Below are positions 1 to 8,843 of a stretch of 25,299 nucleotides of DNA, one piece after another; the first letter of the stretch is position 1; each line of letters opens with the position of its first letter. Made by a program: the position numbers and the translations under genes. The notes under the pieces were generated by a model that worked only from the letters and a program-made list of their open reading frames with translations, was not told the DNA's origin and searched no databases. The DNA lies in the NCBI GenBank assembly GCA_021738105.1, contig JAIPCS010000018.1, forward strand, positions 1 through 25,299, written 5' to 3'. Source of the stretch: Sulfuritalea sp. (lineage in GTDB: Bacteria; Pseudomonadota; Gammaproteobacteria; Burkholderiales; Rhodocyclaceae).

Positions 1-30
1 AATGCACCCCCAACCCCACAGGAGAATGCA

Positions 31-1455
31 ATGAGCATCGACTATAACCAAAAAATACCCAACAACGTAGGCCTCTCGGACAACAAGACGCTGCAGCGCG
101 CACTCGAACATTGGCAGCCCGAGTTCATCAACTGGTGGCAGGACATGGGGCCTGATGGCTCGCAGAACTTCGATGTCTATTTGCGCACCGCAGTCAGTGT
201 CGATCCGTCCGGCTGGGCGCACTTCGACTACGTAAAGATGCCCGACTACCGTTGGGGTATCTTCCTCAATCAGGCCGAGGAAGGCCGCAAAGTAAATTTT
301 GGCGCCCACAAGGGTGAGGCCGCCTGGCAGGAGGTACCGGGAGAGTACCGGAGCAATCTGCGTCGCCTAATCGTGACGCAGGGTGATACCGAGCCAGCGT
401 CCGTCGAGCAGCAGCGTCACCTTGGCCTGACCTGCCCATCGCTCTACGACATGCGCAATCTGTTCCAGGTAAACGTCGAAGAAGGACGACACCTCTGGGC
501 CATGGTGTACCTGCTGCACGCCTACTTTGGTCGCGACGGACGCGAAGAAGCCGAAGCCCTGCTCGAACGTCGCTCCGGCGATGCAGACAATCCACGCATC
601 CTCGGTGCATTCAATGAACGCACACCGGATTGGCTCTCCTTCTTCATGTTCACCTATTTCACCGACCGCGACGGCAAATATCAGCTGTGTTCACTCGCCG
701 AATCAGGCTTCGACCCGCTGGCGCGCACTTGCAAGTTCATGCTGACCGAAGAAGCGCATCACATGTTTGTCGGTGAGTCCGGAGTCGGACGAGTGATTCA
801 GCGCACCTGCGAAGTCATGAATCAACTCAAAACCGATGACGTAGCAAAAATTCGTGCCGCTGGCGTGATTGACCTACCCACGATTCAGCGTTACCTCAAT
901 TTCCATTTCAGTGTGACGATGGACTTGTTCGGCGCCGACGTCTCGTCGAATGCAGCAACGTTCTACAACACCGGACTCAAGGGCCGCTACGAGGAAACCA
1001 AGCAGGACGATGACCACTTGCTCACCGATGCGAGCTACCCGGTACTCGAAGTCTCCGGTGGCGCACTCGCCACGATTCAGGCGCCCTATCTCAATGCGAT
1101 CAACGAGAAGCTGCGCGATGATTACGTGACCGATGCCAAGTCCGGTATCGAACGATGGAACAAGATCATTCAGAAAGCTGGCATTCCGTTCAAGTTATCG
1201 GCACCCCACAAAGCCTTCAACCGCAAGATCGGCCCCTTGTCGGCGGCCAAAATATCCCCGGCCGGCACAGTGGTGTCAGAAGCTGAATGGACGCATCATC
1301 ACCTCGAATGGCTGCCCTCTGTCGAAGACCGTGCCTATGTCAGCTCTCTGATGGGACGCGTTGACCAGCCGGGCAAGTACGCCAACTGGATTGCTCCACC
1401 GGCGCGCGGAATCAACAATCAAGCGATAGACTTCGAGTACGTTCGCTTCAATTAA
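31..1455 (+). CDS. boxB: Benzoyl-CoA 2,3-epoxidase, diiron oxygenase subunit BoxB
   Basis: BoxB inserts one oxygen atom of O2 into benzoyl-CoA to give the 2,3-epoxide, the first step of the aerobic box pathway. It is a soluble class I diiron enzyme that receives electrons from BoxA. The 474-residue product has the usual family length. The expected diiron ligands are visible at E121, E151/H154 (EEGRH), D212 and E241/H244 (TEEAHH). They are offset by one residue from the ligand positions I recall for the Azoarcus evansii enzyme. The ATG is preceded by AGGAGA six bases upstream. boxA follows after 16 bases, so the two are co-transcribed. Only 30 bases lie upstream in the window, so the promoter and any further box genes are outside. 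The assignment is firm. Confidence 0.96.
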   Translation: MSIDYNQKIPNNVGLSDNKTLQRALEHWQPEFINWWQDMGPDGSQNFDVYLRTAVSVDPSGWAHFDYVKMPDYRWGIFLNQAEEGRKVNFGAHKGEAAWQEVPGEYRSNLRRLIVTQGDTEPASVEQQRHLGLTCPSLYDMRNLFQVNVEEGRHLWAMVYLLHAYFGRDGREEAEALLERRSGDADNPRILGAFNERTPDWLSFFMFTYFTDRDGKYQLCSLAESGFDPLARTCKFMLTEEAHHMFVGESGVGRVIQRTCEVMNQLKTDDVAKIRAAGVIDLPTIQRYLNFHFSVTMDLFGADVSSNAATFYNTGLKGRYEETKQDDDHLLTDASYPVLEVSGGALATIQAPYLNAINEKLRDDYVTDAKSGIERWNKIIQKAGIPFKLSAPHKAFNRKIGPLSAAKISPAGTVVSEAEWTHHHLEWLPSVEDRAYVSSLMGRVDQPGKYANWIAPPARGINNQAIDFEYVRFN

Positions 1456-1471
1456 GCCAGAGGGAGTAAGT

Positions 1472-2731
1472 ATGGCTGCCAATATCGATGAAGCATCATC
1501 GGTGACGATCCTGCGCCAGCATTTGATCGATCCCGAGATTTGTATTCGCTGCAACACCTGCGAAGAAACCTGCTCGGTTGACGCAATCAGCCACGATTCA
1601 AGCAACTATGTGGTTGACGCGGCAAAGTGCAAATTTTGCTACAACTGCATTTCGCCATGCCCGACTGGAGCTATCGATAACTGGCGTCATGTTCAGGCGG
1701 ACATGGCTTACCCCCTGGCTGAACAACTGCTATGGGATACCCTGCCCGAGCAAATCCCTCTCGAAGAGCAGCATTCTGCCGATACGGATGGATCATCCGT
1801 ATCACTGCCAGACGATGTGGAGCGAATTGCGGCAGCGGCCACGTCCGGACAAGGTGGCGTTGCTCCGCCGCCCTGGTCGGCAGCCCACCCCTACGTCAAT
1901 CTCTACTCGATTCAGAAACCGGCTGTTGCCACGGTCAGTGGCAACTTTCGTCTGACGGCTGAGGATGCTTCAAGCGATATTCGCCATATCGTGCTCGACT
2001 TTGGCAACGCTTCCTTTCCCGTTCTCGAGGGGCAGACGATCGGCGTTCTGGTACCGGGAGTCGACGCCAATGGCAAGCCGCATCACGTCCGGCTCTATTC
2101 GGTTGCCAGCCCGCGCGACGGTGAACGTCCACGCTACAACAATCTTTCTCTTACGGTAAAGCGAGTCACTTCCGATCACGACGGAACACCTGTTCGAGGC
2201 GTGGCGTCAAACTTTCTTTGTGACCTCAAGAAGGGCGATTCTGTGCAGGTTGTCGGTCCTTATGGAACCAGCTTCTTAATGCCGAATCATCCGGGCAGCA
2301 AATTGCTGATGATTTGTACTGGTACCGGTTCGGCCCCCATGAGAGCAATGACTGAAAGAAGACGGCGGAAATCGGCAACCGGTGAGAAAGGAAATCTGAC
2401 CCTGTTTTTTGGTGCCCGTACCCCTGGTGAATTACCGTACTTCGGCCCGCTGACACGACTGCCAAAAGAGTTCCTCGATATTAACCTGGCATTTTCCAGA
2501 GTTCCGGATCAGCCTCGGCTATATGTTCAGGATCTTATTCGGACACGAGGCAAGGATGTCGCCGGACTTCTGCGAGATGAAAACACTTATCTTTACTTGT
2601 GTGGACTGAAAGGCATGGAGAAAGGCGTTGACGAGGCATTCAGCGATATCTGTAGTGAGAACGGACTTGACTGGAAGGAACTCAAGATGGAACTGCTGCA
2701 ACACGGTCGCTACCACGTGGAAACTTATTGA
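1472..2731 (+). CDS. boxA: Benzoyl-CoA 2,3-epoxidase, reductase subunit BoxA
   Basis: BoxA is the NADPH-oxidising flavoprotein partner of BoxB and passes electrons to its diiron centre. The 419-residue protein begins with two [4Fe-4S] motifs of the CxxCxxCxxxC type (C24/C27/C30/C34 and C53/C56/C59/C63). A linker of about 75 residues follows, then a ferredoxin-NADP reductase module. That module has the FAD-binding RLYS motif at 207-210, the NADP-binding GTGSAP motif at 284-289 and an aromatic C-terminal residue, as is typical of that fold. The ATG has a good ribosome binding site (GGGAG, 7-base spacer). It is the last gene of the box unit in this window and is followed by a clear terminator. 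No irregularity was seen. Confidence 0.95.
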   Translation: MAANIDEASSVTILRQHLIDPEICIRCNTCEETCSVDAISHDSSNYVVDAAKCKFCYNCISPCPTGAIDNWRHVQADMAYPLAEQLLWDTLPEQIPLEEQHSADTDGSSVSLPDDVERIAAAATSGQGGVAPPPWSAAHPYVNLYSIQKPAVATVSGNFRLTAEDASSDIRHIVLDFGNASFPVLEGQTIGVLVPGVDANGKPHHVRLYSVASPRDGERPRYNNLSLTVKRVTSDHDGTPVRGVASNFLCDLKKGDSVQVVGPYGTSFLMPNHPGSKLLMICTGTGSAPMRAMTERRRRKSATGEKGNLTLFFGARTPGELPYFGPLTRLPKEFLDINLAFSRVPDQPRLYVQDLIRTRGKDVAGLLRDENTYLYLCGLKGMEKGVDEAFSDICSENGLDWKELKMELLQHGRYHVETY

Positions 2732-2775
2732 ATTGCTCAGCGGACTCGTTTGAGTCTCAAACTCTTCTGATTCTC

Positions 2776-2806
2776 AAAAAAAAGCCCACGTTGCGTGGGC
2801 TTTTTT
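2776..2806. terminator. Bidirectional intrinsic terminator between boxA and dctM
   Basis: A perfect 7-bp GC-rich stem (GCCCACG at 2784-2790, CGTGGGC at 2794-2800, loop TTG) is flanked by eight A on the left and six T on the right. It therefore has a U-run in either direction. It lies 45 bases after boxA and downstream of convergent dctM, so it can end both transcripts. Confidence 0.93.
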
Positions 2807-2897
2807 CCGCTATCTAGCATTTGCCTCTGATTCGTCAAGAACCCACTGCCATCCAAGTCTGGCGCCATACTCCCAGCGCCGACTTTTACGATTAGCC

Positions 2898-4214
2898 CTA
2901 AAAGCTCAAGGCAAACAAGGCGATCGAAGGGAAGAATACCAACAGAGTAATACGCAATACATCTGATATTAGAAACGGAACAATACCCTTGAAGGTTTCC
3001 TTCATCGGAACATCTTCGGCCATGCTGCTGATGACATAAACGTTCAATCCGACCGGAGGAGTGATCAGGCCGACTTCCACCACCATCAGCGACAGGATGC
3101 CGAACCAGATCGCCTTGGACTGTTCGTTTAGGCCCCAGAAATCTGTACCCATGATGATAGGAAAGAATATCGGAATCGTCAGCAGGATCATCGACAGGCT
3201 GTCCATGATGCAGCCAAGTACCAAGTAGATGATGATGATGGTAAACAACACCAGCAGTGGCGACAGCCCCATTCCGGTAACCCATTTCGCGAGTTCGGCC
3301 GGTAGTTGAGTCAAGGCAAGGAATACATTCATGACATCGGCGCCGAGCAGGATGAAGAAGATCATCGCAGTTGCCTGAGCCGCGCCGTACATGCACTCCA
3401 GAAAGCCGTGTCCCTTTAATCCACCGGTTTTCCAGGCTACGTAGGCAGTTGCCAGCACTCCGATCGAGGCTGCCTCGGTAGGAGTGAATATTCCGCCATA
3501 GATGCCGCCAATCACCGCGGTGAAGATCAGCAATACAGGCCAGGTTCCTGCCAATGCAAATATACGTTCCCTGAACGAGTGTCTCTCACCGGCCGGGGCT
3601 TGGCTAGGATAAACGCGAGCAACGATGCCGATCACCACCATATATCCAATAGCGGCAATGATGCCGGGGATAAACGCGGCGACAAACAATTTAGCGATGT
3701 TCTGCTCCGTGATGATGGCGTAGATCACCAGCGGTACCGAGGGTGGGATCAGAATCCCGAGCGTGCCGCCTGCAGCAATAGCTGCGGTGGCAAGACGTCC
3801 CGAATAGTTGTGGCGCCGCAGTTCCGGCAGTGCGACCTGGCCCATGGTCGCTGCGGTCGCCAGCGATGACCCGCAAATGGCTCCGAAGCCGGCGCTGGCC
3901 CCAACGGCGGCCATAGCCATGCCACCACGCCAGTGTCCGATCAGCGCATTACCCGCACGAAACAAGGAACGGGAAAGCCCCCCATGCGTTGCAAATTGGC
4001 CCATCAGCAAAAATAACGGCACCACCGACAGATCGTAAATGGAATATCGAGCGTAGGCCGCGCTCTTTAAGTAGTTCATCAGAGTATCGAAATCTGCAAG
4101 CCAGACATAGCCGATGGAACCGGCCAGCAACATGGCCATGCCAATGTGTACTCTCAGAGCCAGCAGTAAAAGCATCAAACCGCCGATCAACAAACCTTGT
4201 TCAATACCGCTCAT
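2898..4214 (-). CDS. dctM: TRAP transporter large membrane subunit (DctM family)
   Basis: This is the large permease subunit of a tripartite ATP-independent periplasmic (TRAP) transporter, which imports organic acids using the sodium or proton gradient. The 438-residue protein is very hydrophobic, with about 12 likely membrane segments. It shows DctM-type loops such as FGAICGSSLATAATMG and GTLGILIPPSVPLVIYA. Its ATG overlaps the dctQ stop (ATGA at 4211-4214), so the two subunits are translationally coupled. It ends before the shared terminator at 2776-2806. The substrate cannot be read from this subunit. Its position downstream of the pad genes on the same strand suggests an aromatic acid such as phenylacetate, phenylglyoxylate or benzoate, which is inference only. 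Confidence 0.93.
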   Translation of the reverse strand: MSGIEQGLLIGGLMLLLLALRVHIGMAMLLAGSIGYVWLADFDTLMNYLKSAAYARYSIYDLSVVPLFLLMGQFATHGGLSRSLFRAGNALIGHWRGGMAMAAVGASAGFGAICGSSLATAATMGQVALPELRRHNYSGRLATAAIAAGGTLGILIPPSVPLVIYAIITEQNIAKLFVAAFIPGIIAAIGYMVVIGIVARVYPSQAPAGERHSFRERIFALAGTWPVLLIFTAVIGGIYGGIFTPTEAASIGVLATAYVAWKTGGLKGHGFLECMYGAAQATAMIFFILLGADVMNVFLALTQLPAELAKWVTGMGLSPLLVLFTIIIIYLVLGCIMDSLSMILLTIPIFFPIIMGTDFWGLNEQSKAIWFGILSLMVVEVGLITPPVGLNVYVISSMAEDVPMKETFKGIVPFLISDVLRITLLVFFPSIALFALSF

Positions 4215-4735
4215 GCGGGCACTCCGGTGAAATCAATCCAGGCGGTATAAAGCGCGGCGCAACCGAGCAGAAAGAATGATGGAACCATTGGCAAATAACC
4301 CCACCAGGTCGGGATGTCGAGCAGCATGGACGCATCCCTGTTGCTGAGCATGTCATTGAAGCCGACGCCAATACGCCAGGTCAGGATGAATGCTGCGATG
4401 GCGAGCAGAAGACTTGCGATGATATCCAGGGTCTTGTTTGCCTTGGCCGGTAAAGCCGTAGTAAAAAAATCGACAATGATATGTCCGCGACAGGTCTGGC
4501 AAAAAGGCAGGCTCATTGAGACCGCTATCGCCGACATGATCTGCACCAGTTCGTAGTCACCAAGTATCGGGTGCTCAAAAAATGTGCGGCCAACAATACT
4601 GGTCAATGACATCAGCGCCATAAAAATCAGCATGATGCCTGCACAGACCGCAAAAAATCGACAAACTGTATAAAGTACCCGACCAATCAAGGCGTCGGGA
4701 CGTTGTTGGCGATCAACAAATAGGGCCTCGGCCAT
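4211..4735 (-). CDS. dctQ: TRAP transporter small membrane subunit (DctQ family)
   Basis: This is the small membrane subunit that pairs with DctM in the TRAP permease. About four transmembrane segments are predicted by eye. The family features GDYELVQ and TCRGHIIVDFF are present in the middle of the protein. A start at TTG 4780 would add 15 residues with no ribosome binding site. I place the start at ATG 4735, which is preceded by GAGGAG at good spacing and gives 174 residues, close to the usual family size. The gene overlaps dctM by four bases and lies 106 bases after dctP, with a terminator-like hairpin in the gap. Confidence 0.9.
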   Translation of the reverse strand: MAEALFVDRQQRPDALIGRVLYTVCRFFAVCAGIMLIFMALMSLTSIVGRTFFEHPILGDYELVQIMSAIAVSMSLPFCQTCRGHIIVDFFTTALPAKANKTLDIIASLLLAIAAFILTWRIGVGFNDMLSNRDASMLLDIPTWWGYLPMVPSFFLLGCAALYTAWIDFTGVPA

Positions 4736-4791
4736 GGATAACTCCTCGGTTGCGGAAACGGGGGCCGACCTTTGATTCAAACCCCAGGCAG

Positions 4792-4824
4792 AAAAAACCG
4801 GGTGCCGACGAAATCGACACCCGG
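4792..4824 (-). terminator. Intrinsic terminator or attenuator between dctP and dctQ
   Basis: The arms CCGGGTG (4798-4804) and CACCCGG (4818-4824) form a 7-bp stem, extended by three more pairs after one C/A mismatch. On the minus strand six T follow directly (4792-4797 as A on plus). It is placed to end most dctP transcripts before the membrane subunits. This would give excess binding protein, a common arrangement for solute-binding proteins. Confidence 0.8.
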
Positions 4825-4841
4825 ATGATCCAGAACGAGAG

Positions 4842-5873
4842 TTACTTGGTGTATTTCTTGATCAGGTCACGCGCTGTTTGCAGCATTTTCTTGCCATCCT
4901 GACCTTGGCTTGTCATGGTAGCCGCCCATGCGTCGTCGAGATTTTCGGTAGCTTTCTTCCACTTTTCGAGTTCGGCAGCCGGAATCACGTTGATTGCGAC
5001 ACCAGAATCGACCACCTTCTTGCGTCCGGGAACATCGTCACCCTCTTGCGTGCGGCCCATGAATGCCGAGAAGTCCTGACCCGAATTTGCATCCAGCACC
5101 TTTTTCAGGTCGGGAGACAAGGACTCGTATTTGGCTTTGTTCATGACCACAAAAAACACGGTGGTATATAGGGCGTTGTACTTGGGATCGGTTTCAGCGG
5201 CGTACTTGACCAGTTCGTTGACCTTGACTCCCGGAGCAACTTGATAAGGAATCACGGCACCGTCAATCACGCCCTTGGAAAGTGCCTCAGGTACGGCCGG
5301 GACCGGCATGCCAACAGGTGTCGCCCCCATTTGTCCAAGCATTTTCATGATGGTCGGTGTGGGGCCACGTACTTTCATGCCCTTGAAATCTGCCTGGGTT
5401 TCGATCTTGTGTTTGTTGGTAAAAATCACACCGGGGCCATGAACATGAACCGCTAGGAGATGGACGTCCTTGAACATATCCTTGGCATACATTTGCTCGA
5501 AGTCCCAAGCTGCGCGACTGGTCGCGTCTGCATTGGTCATCATGAAAGGCAGCTCAAAGACCTGCAGTCTTTCAAAACGCTTGCCCATGTAGCCACCAAC
5601 AACCCAGGTAATGTCGGCAATACCGTCTTTGGCCTGATCAAACAATTGCGGCGGGCTACCGCCCAATTGCATGGCCGGATAAATCTGGCATTTGAGCTTG
5701 TTCGCCGATTGTTTGGCTAGTTTGTCACACCAGGGCTGGAACATGCCCGTCTGAATGACAGATGTTGGGCCCAAAAAATGATGGACCTTCAAAGTCACCT
5801 CTTCTGCCTGCACCGCGAAAGCGGTTCCGGCGATCGATGCGGCGACCAGCGTTTTTGCCAGTAGTTTATTCAT
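4842..5873 (-). CDS. dctP: TRAP transporter periplasmic solute-binding protein (DctP family)
   Basis: This is the periplasmic receptor of the TRAP system and determines substrate choice. The 343-residue precursor has a Sec signal peptide (basic MNKLLAK, then a hydrophobic core, likely cleaved after AVQA at residue 23). The conserved DctP motif MKVRGPTP is at 166-173. Its R169 is expected to pair with a substrate carboxylate, so a carboxylic acid ligand is likely. The ATG at 5873 has GAGGAG in front. It is the first gene of the dctPQM unit and is separated from padJ by 224 bases, so it probably has its own promoter, though I could not pick one with confidence. Exact substrate unknown. Confidence 0.92.
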   Translation of the reverse strand: MNKLLAKTLVAASIAGTAFAVQAEEVTLKVHHFLGPTSVIQTGMFQPWCDKLAKQSANKLKCQIYPAMQLGGSPPQLFDQAKDGIADITWVVGGYMGKRFERLQVFELPFMMTNADATSRAAWDFEQMYAKDMFKDVHLLAVHVHGPGVIFTNKHKIETQADFKGMKVRGPTPTIMKMLGQMGATPVGMPVPAVPEALSKGVIDGAVIPYQVAPGVKVNELVKYAAETDPKYNALYTTVFFVVMNKAKYESLSPDLKKVLDANSGQDFSAFMGRTQEGDDVPGRKKVVDSGVAINVIPAAELEKWKKATENLDDAWAATMTSQGQDGKKMLQTARDLIKKYTK

Positions 5874-6097
5874 ACGACTCTCCTCGTTGTTTTACTACAA
5901 GAACTGCTTTACAAAAATCACTTGGGTTTGAAAATGGAACAAATACCATTCAACTATTCAACAATCTCACCAACACCGAGTACCGCGATAACAATCGCTT
6001 ATCCGGCAGTTATTCTGGCGAATAATACCATTCTAGAATGCACTATAAATCATATTACAAAAAAAATGGAGGAATAATGCAGATCTCTTTGCGGCTT
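5874..6097. other. AT-rich gap between padJ and dctP, with short dyads
   Basis: This 224-base gap holds no gene that I can support. It contains the dyad TTATTC-TGGC-GAATAA (6010-6025) and the 10-bp palindrome ATTCTAGAAT (6030-6039). Together they form a cluster of ATTC/GAAT repeats. It must carry the upstream region of dctP. No intrinsic terminator for padJ is visible, so read-through from the pad operon into dctP is possible. The dyads could be a regulator site, but no known consensus fits. Confidence 0.4.
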
Positions 6098-7417
6098 CTA
6101 TTTGGATCTCCGATCGATCACCCGTCTGGCTTTTCCCACCAGAGTTCGCTCGACCTTATCCGTCTCAACAACATGAACATCGGCGGTAACCCCAACCAAC
6201 GTCTTGATTTTATGTTGCATTTCTGCTCCGATTTCACGTCTGCGATTTTCCCCAATAGTCTCTGAAAGATCACTGCGAACCTCGACATATACGTCAAGTT
6301 TGTCCAAATGACCGTCACGAGACACTTGCAATTGATACTGAGCGCACAAATTCGGGTTCTTCAACAGGATTTCTTCAATCTGGGTCGGAAACACATTGAC
6401 GCCGCGAATAATCAGCATGTCATCGCTTCGACCGGTAATTTTCTCCATTCGCCGCATGCTTCGCGCCGTTCCCGGCAATAAACGTGTCAGGTCGCGTGTA
6501 CGGTAGCGAATGATCGGCAACGCTTCTTTCGACAACGACGTGAACACCAGCTCGCCCATTTCACCATCCGGCAGGACTTCTCCGTTTTCCGGATGAATGA
6601 TCTCCGGATAGAAGTGATCTTCCCATATGTGCGGACCATCCTTGGTTTCGACACACTCGCAGGCGACTCCCGGCCCCATCACCTCCGACAAACCGTAGAT
6701 ATCGACTGCGTCAATCCCCAGACGCTCCTCGATCTCTTTGCGCATTTCGTTGGTCCAGGGTTCCGCGCCGAATATGCCGACCCGCAAACTGGTTTCGTTC
6801 GCCTTGATACCCTGCTTGACCATTTCGTCGGCAATCGTGAGCATGTAGGAAGGCGTCGCCATGATGATGGTCGGCTTGAAATCCTGAATCAGTTGCACCT
6901 GCTTTTCGGTTTGACCACCCGACATGGGTATGACTGCCGCACCCAGACATTCACCACCATAGTGGGCTCCCAAGCCACCGGTAAACAGACCGTAGCCATA
7001 GGAGTTGAGAATAATGTCGTCAGCCGAACCGCCACATGCTCTCAGTGAGCGGGCCATCATGGCGGACCACATTGAAATGTCGTTTTTGGTGTATCCAACC
7101 ACCGTTGGCTTTCCCGTGGTCCCCGAGGAGGCATGAATGCGGATAACGTCACGCATTGGCGTTGCAAACATGCCGAAAGGATAGGTATCGCGCAAATCCA
7201 ATTTAGTCGTGTAGGGAAATTTGGCGAGATCCGACAATTGTTTCAGATCATTCGGATGAACGCCAGCAGCATCGAACTTCTGCTTATAGTGCGGCACGTT
7301 GTCATAGGCATGCTGCAATGACCATTTCATGCGCTGCAACTGCAAGGCCTGAAGTTCGTCCAAACTGGCTTTCTCGATTGGCTCCAGTTCGCTGCCCGGA
7401 ATATCTTGCTTGCTCAT
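6098..7417 (-). CDS. padJ: Phenylacetate-CoA ligase (AMP-forming)
   Basis: PadJ activates phenylacetate with ATP and CoA to phenylacetyl-CoA, AMP and pyrophosphate. It is a soluble enzyme of the PaaK-like branch of the adenylate-forming family. The 439-residue length is typical. The ATP-binding motif SSGTTGKP is at 97-104. The C-terminal hinge region includes GRSDDMLIIRGVNVFPTQIEE, followed by the small swinging domain. The start is ATG 7417 with GAGG upstream. The gene is last in the pad run, after padI and a 76-base gap with a weak hairpin. The pad context favours the anaerobic-type ligase PadJ over an aerobic PaaK. Sequence alone does not separate the two. Confidence 0.92.
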   Translation of the reverse strand: MSKQDIPGSELEPIEKASLDELQALQLQRMKWSLQHAYDNVPHYKQKFDAAGVHPNDLKQLSDLAKFPYTTKLDLRDTYPFGMFATPMRDVIRIHASSGTTGKPTVVGYTKNDISMWSAMMARSLRACGGSADDIILNSYGYGLFTGGLGAHYGGECLGAAVIPMSGGQTEKQVQLIQDFKPTIIMATPSYMLTIADEMVKQGIKANETSLRVGIFGAEPWTNEMRKEIEERLGIDAVDIYGLSEVMGPGVACECVETKDGPHIWEDHFYPEIIHPENGEVLPDGEMGELVFTSLSKEALPIIRYRTRDLTRLLPGTARSMRRMEKITGRSDDMLIIRGVNVFPTQIEEILLKNPNLCAQYQLQVSRDGHLDKLDVYVEVRSDLSETIGENRRREIGAEMQHKIKTLVGVTADVHVVETDKVERTLVGKARRVIDRRSK

Positions 7418-7451
7418 TTTTCTATCCTCAGTGTTCTTTTAATGTCGGCCG

Positions 7452-7476
7452 GTGGGCTCAAGCTTATCAAGCTCAC
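7452..7476 (-). other. RNA hairpin in the padI-padJ gap
   Basis: On the minus strand a 25-base imperfect hairpin can form: three pairs, one mismatch, then six pairs including two G-U, with a 5-base loop. It has no U-run, so it is unlikely to be a terminator. It may be a processing or stability element that sets padJ levels apart from padB-I. Support is weak. Confidence 0.3.
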
Positions 7477-7493
7477 GGCACCTCCATCAACGC

Positions 7494-8834
7494 TCAGTTT
7501 TCCCGATGCGCCATCTGCTTCACGAATGCGAGATTCTCCACGACCTTGCCCTGAATGTGTGAAATCTGATCCGGGCTCAAATGGCGAAAACGCCCCATCG
7601 CCTTCAGATACTCGGTAACCGGCAAGGGCTCGTCAGCCGAATGGGTAAAGTGAAGACCGTCGGTCGGGTTGTACTCCCACAGCATGACAAAGTTGGTTTC
7701 GACCGCCTTGCGTGCCACTTCCATATTCTGATCTGTAGGGAAGCGCCAGCCTGTGGTGCAAGGCGAGTACACATGCAGATAGGCGAAACCGCGTTTGGAA
7801 GCAGCAATGGCCTTGTCCAGTTTGTCGTACAAGTCTTCCATGTAGGCGGTGGATGCGGTTGCAACATATTCACAACGATGGTTAACCATGATCAGCGGCA
7901 GATTTTTTGCATCCTGGGTTTTACCCTGTGAGGGCATACCGCCCGACCCCTGACCGATGGGAGTGGTTGATGTCCAGGCACCATACGGTGTGCAGCTCGA
8001 GCGCTGCATTCCGGTGTTCATGTAACCTTCGTTATCGACGACCATGAACAGTATCTGTTCGTTGCGCTCCGCTGCGCCGGACAAGGACTGGAAACCCACG
8101 TCCGAGGCACCACCATCTCCGGCGATCGCCAGCGCGGTAACATCTCGCCCGACTCGTTTGTACTGGCGTTTGACACCTGCCAGCATGGCTGCCGTATTGG
8201 TTAGCAGCGGATGGAAAACCGGAATCTTGGTGCCTGTCGTGCCGTTGAAACCCACCGAACCCATGCCAGGCACACAACCCGGCGGCGTAGCCAGAACCGT
8301 CTCTGGCCCCACCCGACGCAAGGTATGGCGCATCAGCAACTCGGTGTTGCAGCCCTGACATCCGGCCAGACCTGGCGCAAACAAATCTTCCCAGTCGCCG
8401 ACTTCGTTGTAGATACGCGAAGTGGTGATATAGGTCAGTGCATCGTGCGGACAGGCCGGCACACAGGCTGGCGCACCGTCACAGGTATCGCACTTGGCAA
8501 CGTGTCCCGTACCGGCATCGAGAGCGATCCCTGCGTAGGCGCAGCCCACCGTACACAGCAAACAATCGACACACTTCGAGTCGTTCCAGTCAATGACACC
8601 GCTATCAAAGTTCTTGGTCAGGGCCCCTGCTGGACAGACGGAGACACACTTCGGATCGCCGCACTGGCGACACAGCGCCAGCTCAAACCCATCGGCCTCA
8701 CTACCGGCAATCTGAATACGCGAACGCGTTTTGTCATCGGTGCCTGTTTTTGTCGTTGCGCAGGCGGTCATGCAATCGCCGCAGCCGTCGCACTTGGCTG
8801 AATCGAAGGCAATGGTGTTGTAGCTTTTTCCCAT
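7494..8834 (-). CDS. padI: Phenylglyoxylate dehydrogenase (acylating), beta subunit with TPP and ferredoxin domains
   Basis: This is the catalytic thiamine diphosphate subunit of phenylglyoxylate:NAD+ oxidoreductase, which converts phenylglyoxylate and CoA to benzoyl-CoA, CO2 and reducing equivalents. The 446-residue protein begins with a ferredoxin-like domain of about 135 residues carrying four Cys groups (C15/18/21/25, C55/58/63/67, C88/91/94/98, C115/118/124/128). The pyruvate:ferredoxin oxidoreductase-type TPP domain follows, with GDGG at 239-242 and DNEGYMNTG at 267-275. Extra cysteines C159, C162, C187 and C281 are placed to hold the proximal cluster. The start ATG has AGGAG upstream, and that site overlaps the padH stop region. 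The fused ferredoxin plus TPP layout matches known PadI proteins. Confidence 0.93.
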   Translation of the reverse strand: MGKSYNTIAFDSAKCDGCGDCMTACATTKTGTDDKTRSRIQIAGSEADGFELALCRQCGDPKCVSVCPAGALTKNFDSGVIDWNDSKCVDCLLCTVGCAYAGIALDAGTGHVAKCDTCDGAPACVPACPHDALTYITTSRIYNEVGDWEDLFAPGLAGCQGCNTELLMRHTLRRVGPETVLATPPGCVPGMGSVGFNGTTGTKIPVFHPLLTNTAAMLAGVKRQYKRVGRDVTALAIAGDGGASDVGFQSLSGAAERNEQILFMVVDNEGYMNTGMQRSSCTPYGAWTSTTPIGQGSGGMPSQGKTQDAKNLPLIMVNHRCEYVATASTAYMEDLYDKLDKAIAASKRGFAYLHVYSPCTTGWRFPTDQNMEVARKAVETNFVMLWEYNPTDGLHFTHSADEPLPVTEYLKAMGRFRHLSPDQISHIQGKVVENLAFVKQMAHREN

Positions 8835-8843
8835 AATCGTCTC

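Noticed and set aside
2854..2892. Third partial copy of the CCAGCGCCGAGTTTT repeat after dctM, next to a GGCGC...GCGCC hairpin
   Set aside because: Only about ten consecutive bases match, which is expected by chance. The hairpin has no U-run.
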